Shown here in pieces: positions 12,001-19,800 of a stretch of DNA of 53,809 nucleotides; the stretch's first letter is position 1, and each line of letters opens with the position of its first letter. The notes beneath the pieces are model-generated. The model made no database searches and was not told where the DNA came from. It saw nothing but the letters and a program-made list of their open reading frames with translations. The DNA comes from an uncultured Gimesia sp. (GTDB taxonomy: Bacteria > Planctomycetota > Planctomycetia > Planctomycetales > Planctomycetaceae), in assembly GCF_937910335.1 (NCBI RefSeq), contig NZ_CALEMX010000487.1, positions 1 through 53,809 of the forward strand, given 5' to 3'. Made by a program: the position numbers and the translations under genes.

Positions 12001-14224
12001 CTGCAGACATAATCTGCAGTTGAGGAATTTTAACGATCTCCCCCACTTTCCGCAGCTGTTCTACCGTCACTGCCAGAATCTGTTTCCCACTTAAACGTCG
12101 ATCCATTTTTAACGTCCAGACGCGGACTCCATTCATTGGTTCGTCGGCGACTTGCTCGATAATTTTACCTGATGTTTTTATCAGTCGAAATTGTAGATCT
12201 GATCCCGCGCTTTCAGGAAGTGCCACCATTAACGTTCGATAACTGCCACGCTCCACATTCAGTGTCGCTTCGAAATGAGAAAACAGAGTCGTCTGATCCA
12301 ATCTGACATATTGTAAATGGTGTGCGGCTAATTGAAGTGGCTTTCTAGAGACTGACATACTGCCCGCATAGTTATCGTCTTGATACTGATATCCGAAGCG
12401 CATCCTGGGAAGCTGTTCCTGTATCGGTTCCAGATTCGTCAACCCACTGGGAATCAGATCCCAATCGCTATTGGCATTTATGACAATCGAACCTTCCAGA
12501 ATTTTTGCCTGAGGCAATTCAATTTCAGGAAGTTTCAGCAACTGACTGTCCGCTTCCGGAGGCCAGTTTTCCAGGTCACGATGGGCTAGTACCATTACTT
12601 TGGCTTCCGTATTTGCGGATAGCGCTTTGGGAAAGGTGAGTCGAATGAATTTACTGCCGGCTTCTCGAGACGATTCTTTCCAATCAATGTTTTGGTTTTG
12701 CAGAGTTGCTCCCAGTATCGTCCATTCGGCTGGAATCTTCATTTGAAATTCGAATAGAGGCGCGAACAGACTTTCTACCGTTGTGACCAATCGTAAATCC
12801 ATACCCTGCTCATTGATCTCAACAACAGTGGAAGCAGCCATTTGCACTTCAGACCGTTTTTCCTGCGTAATCAGAGTGATTCTGAATTTTGGCTGCCAGA
12901 AATCATAATCCAGACCGGGATTCACTGCAGTGCGAACGGGCGTGCCTTTCCGTTTTGGTTTCTTTTCTAGAACCTGTCGTCTGACACCATCGGCCTGCTC
13001 CACCTGCAAACGAACGCCTAACGGATAGCGAATTAATACAGATCCCACATGGGAGTTTACTTTATCAATGTAGAGATCGGGGACTTTCCAGGCTTGATCC
13101 GTTTCAGTTGTCATCACACCGCGACAGAGAATTTTTCGCTCACCCTCAATGGGTTGGCGATAATTCAGAGTAATCTCAGTTCGACGTCGATCTTTCATAC
13201 TGTCGTTTAAGATCCAGGATTCCAGGCCCGTTGATTCCACGCTGACAATTTCCAGAGATTGAGGAACACTGAGTACAATTTGATCGAGAGTCTGACCGTA
13301 GATATTGAGAGCCGACTGTGCCTGCCAGGCAACTTTTCCGGGACTCACCGAAACACCGATCGCACTCCGGGCAAACACCAGCGAATCATTTGATTGTTGA
13401 CGAGCCTGCTCTGTCATTTTTAAACTCACCTGACCTTCGCCGCCAATAGGGAAGTCGTAGACTCTTTTTTTATCAGCTGGAGCAGACGAACTTACCTTTA
13501 AATCATTTACGATAAGGTGCTGGTTTGAAGGAATTTCTATCTTGAAGTGACTGGGAATACGAGGCAGGAGTTGAAACTGGGCAACCTGATCGCTGCCTAC
13601 CGTATTCAGTGGTGCTGACATTTTTAACACAAGTTGATGTTCGCCCGGATGCTGACTAAACAACTGCAACATCGTTGTTTTCCCTGTCGAGCGTGCAATC
13701 ATCGCTGGTTTTTGATCCAACGTTACCGCTTCAACCGCTAACCCATTTAAAGGCAGATTAATTATTGTCAGCTTCTGTTTAAATTGTCGAAACGAAATCG
13801 TTGCTTCAATTAATAGCTGACGATCCGAACTTTCTGCCCGATACGTCGCAGCATGGAGAATGACATTGGACTGTGGTATCTCAACACCGCCGGAATTCAA
13901 CCTGGCTTGTTTTTTTAAAGCTTCATATTTTGACCGCGGTAGTAACACACCACTGCGATCGCGGTTTATTAAGGCGTCCAACTGATCCACTGGAATATAA
14001 ACGGCGGTCTTAGGCCATTTTTTCGGTTCGGGATTCGATGCACTTTTTTTGGCAACAGTCTTCTGCGCAGAGACAAGCTGTAGATCAAATGAACTCAGAC
14101 ATGCAATGCAACTTACCAAACACATCAAAAAACTCAAAAAGCCTTTATGATGAAGAAATAGCCGATGCGAATCGGTTGTGATCTGGCAAGAGTTTTTCGT
14201 ATTCAGAATCATGGCGAACCTCAT
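6089..14224 (-). CDS. Giant (2711 aa) secreted/membrane protein, apparent fusion of two paralogous modules
   Basis: Single uninterrupted ORF. N-terminal signal/TM, internal TM cluster followed by a second signal-peptide-like segment, C-terminal TM segments, beta-rich body. Paralogous to 14309..17875. Confidence 0.85.
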   Translation of the reverse strand: MRFAMILNTKNSCQITTDSHRLFLHHKGFLSFLMCLVSCIACLSSFDLQLVSAQKTVAKKSASNPEPKKWPKTAVYIPVDQLDALINRDRSGVLLPRSKYEALKKQARLNSGGVEIPQSNVILHAATYRAESSDRQLLIEATISFRQFKQKLTIINLPLNGLAVEAVTLDQKPAMIARSTGKTTMLQLFSQHPGEHQLVLKMSAPLNTVGSDQVAQFQLLPRIPSHFKIEIPSNQHLIVNDLKVSSSAPADKKRVYDFPIGGEGQVSLKMTEQARQQSNDSLVFARSAIGVSVSPGKVAWQAQSALNIYGQTLDQIVLSVPQSLEIVSVESTGLESWILNDSMKDRRRTEITLNYRQPIEGERKILCRGVMTTETDQAWKVPDLYIDKVNSHVGSVLIRYPLGVRLQVEQADGVRRQVLEKKPKRKGTPVRTAVNPGLDYDFWQPKFRITLITQEKRSEVQMAASTVVEINEQGMDLRLVTTVESLFAPLFEFQMKIPAEWTILGATLQNQNIDWKESSREAGSKFIRLTFPKALSANTEAKVMVLAHRDLENWPPEADSQLLKLPEIELPQAKILEGSIVINANSDWDLIPSGLTNLEPIQEQLPRMRFGYQYQDDNYAGSMSVSRKPLQLAAHHLQYVRLDQTTLFSHFEATLNVERGSYRTLMVALPESAGSDLQFRLIKTSGKIIEQVADEPMNGVRVWTLKMDRRLSGKQILAVTVEQLRKVGEIVKIPQLQIMSADRQYGEVAFEAEGDQRLKIQATGLRGQSLTSIDAAELQQPVSYQPRERIVAAYRFVGVGHEIQAEETRFDQTAVPTAIAHQLILKSVLGNAGEVQNEALLVFSAVGIQSLRVILPDQSQLLSALVNEKPVEVRDTGQAFIVPVSADSRADGAHTLKLLYDANRAPVHKTRQFTQSPPQVAVVGGTGLIQPLKILNQSWSILYPNEIFISESTGDFVPDQPLTRFGMIETIRQQVSLLSTREILGRAFVIFFVSVVLLICTYAFRRGGFTGAASLIGGFCILAVLVALMLPAVQQSREAASFPSYAELPSAYYLNDDADLSGGVDDVFEVQAEMAAPATSQPSAARAPVTKPGFTVPLSQALSLPEESPASESLFGVEKERLIERSKGGFGGDQTLSRGAQGGMGGSRLNVPAIQAGESAKKEATGKLAEVRPAKALGGRLSVVAPLPEPDGFRMLSFQYYGEPQKKPLALAFSLQERQTSQRIFVAVIAAVFWLFWLMRGMSCLRKLTLVLIGLLLPFACSALIPVKYQIILDGVFWGSMLAVCFWIGEWIVRKLSSEIKELFPSSNHKKATVVSLILLGSLLFESASVFAQKKPTFEPRLPQNLVVPYEAGTDPLSSQRVFLSRKEFTKLWNAANPDQPVNQATASVGAISQALYAAKLQPGAAAGQAVVHVTGRLVIHTVGNQPVTLPLPLGQVAMSSALLDGKTATLLTYPKQKNIAKKAVAAHFYSIVIPKPGLHLLDLEFDLPAQQTGIAGSFHIDLQAVASGRLTLELPDPKSQISVTGTRASYRKKMVAGKAVLELPIDQGGDIQIAWRPAEARGAIQGVVQCKSTLAMILQDAGMKLQSEHKYRIRQGEMNQADLKISEALRIQSVSGPDVGGWEIVGSGEARRIKIFLRRDVKDTTQVNVVAFQPLSVGKQSRSVNLPEIVPENITNETGTVGIYLEPQFQVRPEEITGAIQIDLRKFQNPGTSTPLLKIAGQTLSPQWAYRFSRRPLSLQFLVTRRQAEKQAIAEHAVLVSQRKMSLSSRVRYQLKGIPESTFVVELPETYLVLNVNAAGLDDWYVIEQNADDMRVLVFEFKELKTNQVEVVFDGVIPREGNQREAEVMMPTPLGVSSVRSDLAIWCDESLVARAPELKDWRAISADDLSAELKGQQSRLPQFAFRSSAELPEWVKLDISPAQPVITANSLVMTTVGNVSVSHTVGIRWSIQGAATDKFSFTTPAWLGEHLDFRGESIRQVDKRVIGGTIVQWTVSLQDSVEGSYFITAESTLSPPTSGQIEIPQVRVMDTSGKVDPQTTELEIQQHFLMLVNHSWARLSLMNPESIASIDRQEMPLKINDSLANQAMELARIIQNGKPPTYQIQQFQADQGAAAAVNLSELTTVLANDGSWKTHADYRLRNRSRQFLAVRLPENTQVLSAFVKDVPTAPVVLKDDAKLKNKNEVIYLIALPKGSAADLSFSVNLILAGRLTSPLPKGAFRWSAEAIDLQPPQIVIPAEDADYGIPVAQTKWTVYVPDEYSATALLDDPRTNMTPVESIDDEGLSISNLNNDVKNLYSVYTGSKSDRVRGRVVRNLKQLEQKLERAANPTNSREGKQIKQQISEIQLKEQQRQEQRKKILGFSKDKDGQADFDSEETFNQLVIGNNTDLYNANGRPRLQTKQNTLAQAHAGTPIGKPGVPHEITDSKSQLKGFFYSAGKGKSDAKKQKGGKSQSADGRALRRQQSLLNANEQIQSNLSTQQLGQMPKNSPFGLNEKLSLGKNPNASAGDEQTRKWKLQFKNREGRNQAIQKEKNVWYQLNDIEEAPNLPLGGPASLKSHTIRNSDSSKRPYSGNHFIVDVGKGRGDQQTAWTQAGGISLKFEIPLKGHKLVFSKINGQPKLALNVRSENTYKMGSAVLWTLFWSVILIGLVWSVSRCPQSASAQKGLGAIMIFIGLAGWLLLSGGIAAFAMVCFVSGVICFAYRYVKQTA

Positions 14225-14269
14225 TGAAGTTTGTCGCTCACTATTTGTCTTATTTATTCATACATTAAC

Positions 14270-14297
14270 GATGCCTGTCTTGGGTAAAACAGGCATC
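14270..14297 (-). terminator. 9-bp inverted repeat between the two giant genes (possible terminator)
   Basis: gatgcctgt (14270-14278) / acaggcatc (14289-14297), 10-nt loop, just downstream of the 1188-aa gene stop on the minus strand. No clear U-tract. Confidence 0.35.
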
Positions 14298-14308
14298 ACA
14301 AATTGTCT

Positions 14309-17300
14309 CTACTCGTTATCTGATTGATCTTGCAGGAAATCATCAAATACACCCGGAGGCGGAATCACAGCCGTTGAATGACCACTGACATTGATTGCTG
14401 GTTTCTGTGAATCAGACAAAACATGCGGCTTACCTGATATAGAGGATTGTCCGGAAAACGCATACAAAATCCATAAAACCAGCAGTGTATATATTCCAAA
14501 GCGGGCTGCATAAACACCATACAGGATTATGTCAGCGTTGTTTAATGAGACCAGCGCGAGAATAAATACTACGAAAATCAGGGTAGCTACTTTATTAACC
14601 CATGATTTTTTTCGCATCACAAAAGCAATCGCGACCAAAGCAAAACTCAGCACCCAGGAAACATTGGAGAGTTTCCACCATGAGACAGCGATTTCACTAC
14701 TGTCGCCTAAACGAGTAAAAGTAAATGCACGGCCTTCAGTGGGAAAGTCGATCAAGGAACCGGCTGTGGCACCAATCCATGAATCAAAGGCATTCCCTGA
14801 AACCTTCTTCCCTCCCCGTTTGGGAATGATGCCAGCAAGAGAAGGTGGATCCGCGAGTTCAAACTCGTCAGAGACACTCACCAGAGCGTACTGCTCTGGA
14901 ACCCAGATTGCTGACTTTAATTGTTGAACAACCACATTCTCGCCAGTCGTCCCACCAAATCGAGGTAGTGGCAGTTTCAAGTTGCCACCCCATGAATCAG
15001 TGATCCGGGGCACGGGTTTCTTGAAAATCAGGCTAATCAAAAATGATTGATCTGAAGCTTGATCGCGCGCCACATTTATAAAGTAAGTGGACCAACCCAC
15101 TTCCTTTTGGCCTTGCTCATCTTTTTCCAGAGGAACTGGTTGACCGGCTACAGTAACACTGAGAGGCTCCATGCCTTCCGGCAAAGCCACTTTTAGCTGT
15201 TGACGTTCACTAGACTTCATTAAATATCGACAACGATAGGTTGAATGCCCTTCCTTGCTCACGACCACTTCTACCAGTGATTTCAAAATGATTGTTTCCA
15301 CAACTTCCTGAATTTTGTGTCGTGTAGATGCGAGTTCCAGAGTCACTGGCTGATTATAGTAGCGATAAGCCAGGAAACCTTCCTGAGGTAAATACTTCAA
15401 CTCACGAATATCGATCGGATCCAGCAGCTCGTCCAATTGAGATGTTGAAACAGAAAGAGTTTTCGATTTTCTGACGGATATCTCTCCATAAACCCTGGAT
15501 AACGGAACAGACCGAGATCGCTGTTGATCTTCCGTTTTTTCCAGACCGAGTACTTTCAATGGCTGCAGAATGATTTTCTTCAGCGAAAGTTCTTCTGTTT
15601 CATTTTCCTTTGCCACTTTCTTTTCGTTGTCAGCCTTCGCTTCTGCCTTATCACCTTCCGCATCTTTGGCAACTTCTTTTTTCACGGGCTTTGGCACAGA
15701 AGCTAACATGCCCGGGGTGATGTCATAGCGAACTTCAATCGAATAAGGCCCTTGTACATTCCGCTGCGTAGTAACAGTCCAGATAACCCAACCACCATCG
15801 ACGGCCTTTTCGGAACGGCTCTTCTGCTTGATCGAGGGAGCTGGTGCTGCAGACAATAATCGAATCTGAATCAAGTCGGCGATTGCTTCGGGTACAGCAA
15901 ATCGAAAAGTATCTATGCCCGCGTATTGTACCTGGTAATTGACTCTCGTTGTCACTTCTGCAATTTGTTCTTTGACATCGACACTGGTTGCCACGTCTGC
16001 TACGAGTCGTGTTGGCTTAATTCGAATCTGAACCGGAATCATGACCGGACGACGATTGTAATCCCAAAGTGAAGCCAACGACATGTTGGCGGCCTGTGAC
16101 CGCGTTGTATTGGTAGCAGGCTGCGCACCAATCACGTCGGGATTGTTAATAATCAGTTCCATTGATTCCGGCGCAAAAACGGCAATCTGACCCGTTTCCC
16201 GTTCGATGTTCGTGGGTTCCAATAATGGAACATTAATTTTTGAATCCTGTTCTCCCTGATTGAAATCCTGATGACCACGAATCTGTAGTTTGAGTTTCCC
16301 CTGATACTTTTGCAGTAATGAGATTGTTAACAGCCGAGACTTTTTATCAAAGTTATATTCTTTCAATCCCGCGACATTGACTGAGTCGATTTCGAGTTGA
16401 GCGGGGACCTTCAGTTGAAATGAAAATATGCCTGCCCGTTGAATATCATAATCCAGTAAGGCACCCAGTTTTATTTCATCTTCACCAAAAAAGCACTCCG
16501 TCAGTTGATTCACAAATATACGAGGTTTCAGGGGTTGTACGCTGATTTGCAACTTTGCTGAAGGGTTAAAGAACCGGTAATAGATTGCGTTTGGTCTTTG
16601 AATACTTGCAGGCATCCCGGTCGCTTCACTGCGCGTTACTCCCTCGGAACTGGTAACGGAAAACGTCATCGTTTCTCCGGGAACAATGGCAATCTGACCA
16701 CTTTCCCTGATGACATCCAGTGCATGAATTCCATTCGTGGTTGCGTCAGAGAAACCTAAGATTTCAAATGCTTCTTCCGGGATTTCCTTTTCTGTATGCA
16801 CTTGAATCATCGCACCATTTTGTAACTTATTGAGGAACTCCACCGAGATGACTTGCCTGTTCTCTGCTTTCTCTACTTTCCAACTTTTAATTTTTGTATT
16901 GGAGGAAGAGAGATCCAGAATACGATCATTGAGAGGAACCGCGATCCGCGCACTCTGCATATCGCCTCTGAGAACGTCGTATTTCAATGACGCCTGTGTA
17001 TGGATCAAACCATCTCGTATGGAAACCAGAGTGGAGTTTTCGACACTAGCCAGTAAATCCATTTCCGGTTTAGTGCTTTCACGGGGGTACCAGAGAACGG
17101 AGATTTGATTTGTAGCCCCCAAAGTCGACTTGACCATTGTTGAGGTTTTCGTTGATTCGATGGGAAGCCTGACTAACTGTGGTGTAATTTTTACTGTCTG
17201 GTCCGCTTCCGGAATCGACAATTCCAATGTCGTGATCCCCACTGTCGGACATTCAAACTGAAAACTGCGGCCTTCAGGTGAATTTTTCACACGCGTTAAC

Positions 17301-17875
17301 AGCTCAATCTGTACCTGATGTTCCCCTTTTTCGGAAAGCAGTAGTGCATAACTACCATTACCTGTTCCCCGCAAAAAGACTTTGGACTTCCCGGAAGTTA
17401 CTTTTCCAATGGCGGCCTTTCCAAATCTTAGCGGAACTTCCACCCAGGGGTCACCCATCACCTGAACCGTCAGGTTACAGTTGATACGGACGACATTTTC
17501 TTCAATCGTTCCGGTATACGATGAATTTGTAACGACGGCTTTGACCGGAAAGTGGAAACCCCCATCGGTATTGATTCCAGCCGCTTGAGACCAGAGATTT
17601 AAATATTCCAGATACGGCATGAAAATCGTCGCATCGGACTTGTTGAATACTTCCTTAATATTTTTAAAGGGGACATAAATCAGGCGATCCCAGTCATTCT
17701 CTTCTTTCGCAGTTTTTTCCGGATCATTCACTCCAGGCTTACCTGCATCTACCGGTGCCTGTGCCATCGAAAATTGGGTAATCCCAAGAGTCAGGGAGGC
17801 AATGAACGAAAAAAGGAAGAAACGAGGTGTGAATCTCAGATATCGCATATTATCCACCTTTTGTACATTATTCAT
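14309..17875 (-). CDS. Large (1188 aa) secreted/membrane protein, paralogue of the modules in 6089..14224
   Basis: Signal peptide, N-terminal 'IYVPFKNIKEVF...IFMPYLEYLNLWSQAA', long beta-rich body, C-terminal TM segments. N- and C-terminal motifs resemble each half of the neighbouring 2711-aa protein. Confidence 0.85.
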   Translation of the reverse strand: MNNVQKVDNMRYLRFTPRFFLFSFIASLTLGITQFSMAQAPVDAGKPGVNDPEKTAKEENDWDRLIYVPFKNIKEVFNKSDATIFMPYLEYLNLWSQAAGINTDGGFHFPVKAVVTNSSYTGTIEENVVRINCNLTVQVMGDPWVEVPLRFGKAAIGKVTSGKSKVFLRGTGNGSYALLLSEKGEHQVQIELLTRVKNSPEGRSFQFECPTVGITTLELSIPEADQTVKITPQLVRLPIESTKTSTMVKSTLGATNQISVLWYPRESTKPEMDLLASVENSTLVSIRDGLIHTQASLKYDVLRGDMQSARIAVPLNDRILDLSSSNTKIKSWKVEKAENRQVISVEFLNKLQNGAMIQVHTEKEIPEEAFEILGFSDATTNGIHALDVIRESGQIAIVPGETMTFSVTSSEGVTRSEATGMPASIQRPNAIYYRFFNPSAKLQISVQPLKPRIFVNQLTECFFGEDEIKLGALLDYDIQRAGIFSFQLKVPAQLEIDSVNVAGLKEYNFDKKSRLLTISLLQKYQGKLKLQIRGHQDFNQGEQDSKINVPLLEPTNIERETGQIAVFAPESMELIINNPDVIGAQPATNTTRSQAANMSLASLWDYNRRPVMIPVQIRIKPTRLVADVATSVDVKEQIAEVTTRVNYQVQYAGIDTFRFAVPEAIADLIQIRLLSAAPAPSIKQKSRSEKAVDGGWVIWTVTTQRNVQGPYSIEVRYDITPGMLASVPKPVKKEVAKDAEGDKAEAKADNEKKVAKENETEELSLKKIILQPLKVLGLEKTEDQQRSRSVPLSRVYGEISVRKSKTLSVSTSQLDELLDPIDIRELKYLPQEGFLAYRYYNQPVTLELASTRHKIQEVVETIILKSLVEVVVSKEGHSTYRCRYLMKSSERQQLKVALPEGMEPLSVTVAGQPVPLEKDEQGQKEVGWSTYFINVARDQASDQSFLISLIFKKPVPRITDSWGGNLKLPLPRFGGTTGENVVVQQLKSAIWVPEQYALVSVSDEFELADPPSLAGIIPKRGGKKVSGNAFDSWIGATAGSLIDFPTEGRAFTFTRLGDSSEIAVSWWKLSNVSWVLSFALVAIAFVMRKKSWVNKVATLIFVVFILALVSLNNADIILYGVYAARFGIYTLLVLWILYAFSGQSSISGKPHVLSDSQKPAINVSGHSTAVIPPPGVFDDFLQDQSDNE

Positions 17876-18369
17876 TACCCTGCCATAATGTGAGAATAGA
17901 CAGCAAACAGGGCAATCGCGTAAAAAGCGTTAAATTAAGAGTTTACAGAGTCCAGTATAGTTTTTTTCACTCGTTGTCTGAAAGATTGGACGTAAGTGAG
18001 ACTAGTGAAATTGCGAAAAAAACGAAACTTTTCTACAAATCTGTTACGCAATTCAAGAAGCTCCAGTCAATCTCGCTCTCTAAAACAAGACGTTTGAAGG
18101 GCTGTTCTCAAACGAATCAGGTGATAAGGGAAGCTTTTCTCAGTCTGGCAAATCTCAAAAAAACATCGGTTTACCGATACAGGAAGCAGTGATAAACATC
18201 TTCCGGAGCAAGAAGCGTGCACAAATCAATATTTCACACAGGATTATGGCTCCCGCGTTTCCTGCTTGCTTCATAAACAAAAGCCATTAAAGTTTTGTTT
18301 TGCTGAATTGAATCCAGTGGAATCGCATTACATTCTCATTGAAGAACACCATTCAGGAATCGTGCCGAC

Positions 18370-19785
18370 ATGTTTCGAAATAACCTTCTTCGAGCTTTGT
18401 TTTTAAAATTGATAGCGCTGTCAAGTTTCTATTTATTGACAGGACTGAACCAAAGTCTGATCGCAGGTGACCTGAAGATCATTACGTTCAATGAAGATAT
18501 CACCCCCGAGTTGGGAATTCCGGTGGCTTATGCTCCTGCAAGAAAAATTGTAACTCCACTTTACGCACGCGGAGTTGTGCTGATATCCGATGAGCGCCCG
18601 GTTGTATTGTGCGCAGTAGATGCCATTGGAATTGGAAATGAAGGATATGACATCTGGCGAACGAAATTGGCTGAGGCAGCGAAGACAACGGCGGATCGCG
18701 TTGCCGTTCATTCACTGCACCAGCATGACGCGCCACGCTTTGACTTCGCGACTGAGAAAATCATGGAACAGCAAGGACTTGGTGGAAAACGCTACGACAA
18801 TGAATACAACAGACAATGCATCCAGAAAGTGGCAAGCGCGATCAAATCGAAGTGGGACGCTCCCCAAACCATCACTCATCTTGGTATCGGGAAAGCGAAG
18901 GTAGAAAAAGTCGCCTCGAATCGACGCCTGCTGGGCGAAAATGGCAAAGTTCGATTGATGCGATGGAGTAAATCTAAATCTCCTGAAGCGATAAAGGCTC
19001 CTGAAGGTACAATTGATCCCTTCCTGCGATCCCTCTGCTTCTGGAATCAGGACCATCCTATTGCCGTACTTAGTTACTATGCCACTCATCCACAAAGCTA
19101 TTACGGTCAAGGTGATGTGAACTATGAATTTACAGGCATGGCGCGTGAAGCCAGAAATAAAGCATTGCCGGGCACTCTCAATGTCTACTTCAATGGAGCA
19201 GCCGGAAATATTGCGGCTGGCAAATACAACAATGGCTCGAAAAAAATGCGACCCATTCTTGCAAGTCGTATTGAATCGGCAATGAAAAAAGCATTTGAAA
19301 ACCAGAAAGTGGAAGAAGTCACTTCCGCAGACTTGAACTGGAAAACCGAACTGACAGCCTTACCCGTCTCTACTCATCTGAACCCTGAAACCTTATTGGC
19401 GATCGTCAACGATCACAAAAAAAATGTGAGAGAGCGGTCTTCGGCTGCCTTTCAACTGGTCTGGTACCGCCGCGCGAGTGCAGGGCATCAAATACCGATA
19501 ACCTGTCTGCATTTGAAATCAGCAGCAATCTTGCATCTTCCGGGGGAATTATTCATCGAATATCAATTACAAGCTCAGAAATTGGCGCCGGACAAAACCG
19601 TCTTCATGGCTGCCTATGGTGATTATGGTCCCGGTTATATTTGCACGGAGATTGCTTATTCACAAGGAGGATATGAATCAAGCCCTCGCGCCAGTCGAGT
19701 GGCTCCGGAAGTTGAATCGGTCCTCATGAAAGTGATCGAAAAGCTGGTGACTTCAACACCCCAAAGTCATCAAAGTAAACCCTGA
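18370..19785 (+). CDS. Neutral/alkaline non-lysosomal ceramidase N-terminal-like secreted protein
   Basis: Signal peptide; 'VHSLHQHDAPRFDF', 'LSYYATHPQSYYG', 'VYFNGAAGNIAAGKYNNGS' are arranged as in ceramidase-like proteins common in planctomycetes. Confidence 0.65.
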   Translation: MFRNNLLRALFLKLIALSSFYLLTGLNQSLIAGDLKIITFNEDITPELGIPVAYAPARKIVTPLYARGVVLISDERPVVLCAVDAIGIGNEGYDIWRTKLAEAAKTTADRVAVHSLHQHDAPRFDFATEKIMEQQGLGGKRYDNEYNRQCIQKVASAIKSKWDAPQTITHLGIGKAKVEKVASNRRLLGENGKVRLMRWSKSKSPEAIKAPEGTIDPFLRSLCFWNQDHPIAVLSYYATHPQSYYGQGDVNYEFTGMAREARNKALPGTLNVYFNGAAGNIAAGKYNNGSKKMRPILASRIESAMKKAFENQKVEEVTSADLNWKTELTALPVSTHLNPETLLAIVNDHKKNVRERSSAAFQLVWYRRASAGHQIPITCLHLKSAAILHLPGELFIEYQLQAQKLAPDKTVFMAAYGDYGPGYICTEIAYSQGGYESSPRASRVAPEVESVLMKVIEKLVTSTPQSHQSKP

Positions 19786-19800
19786 GAATCATCTTTGATG

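Noticed and set aside
6368-12589. Numerous plus-strand ORFs of 60-136 aa inside the 2711-aa gene
   Set aside because: All antisense to a long coding frame, with Cys/His/Arg-rich shadow-ORF composition and no recognisable domains.
17890-18192. 100-aa ORF upstream of the 1188-aa gene
   Set aside because: Lies in an intergenic promoter-like region, basic low-complexity translation, no family resemblance or convincing RBS; more likely spurious.
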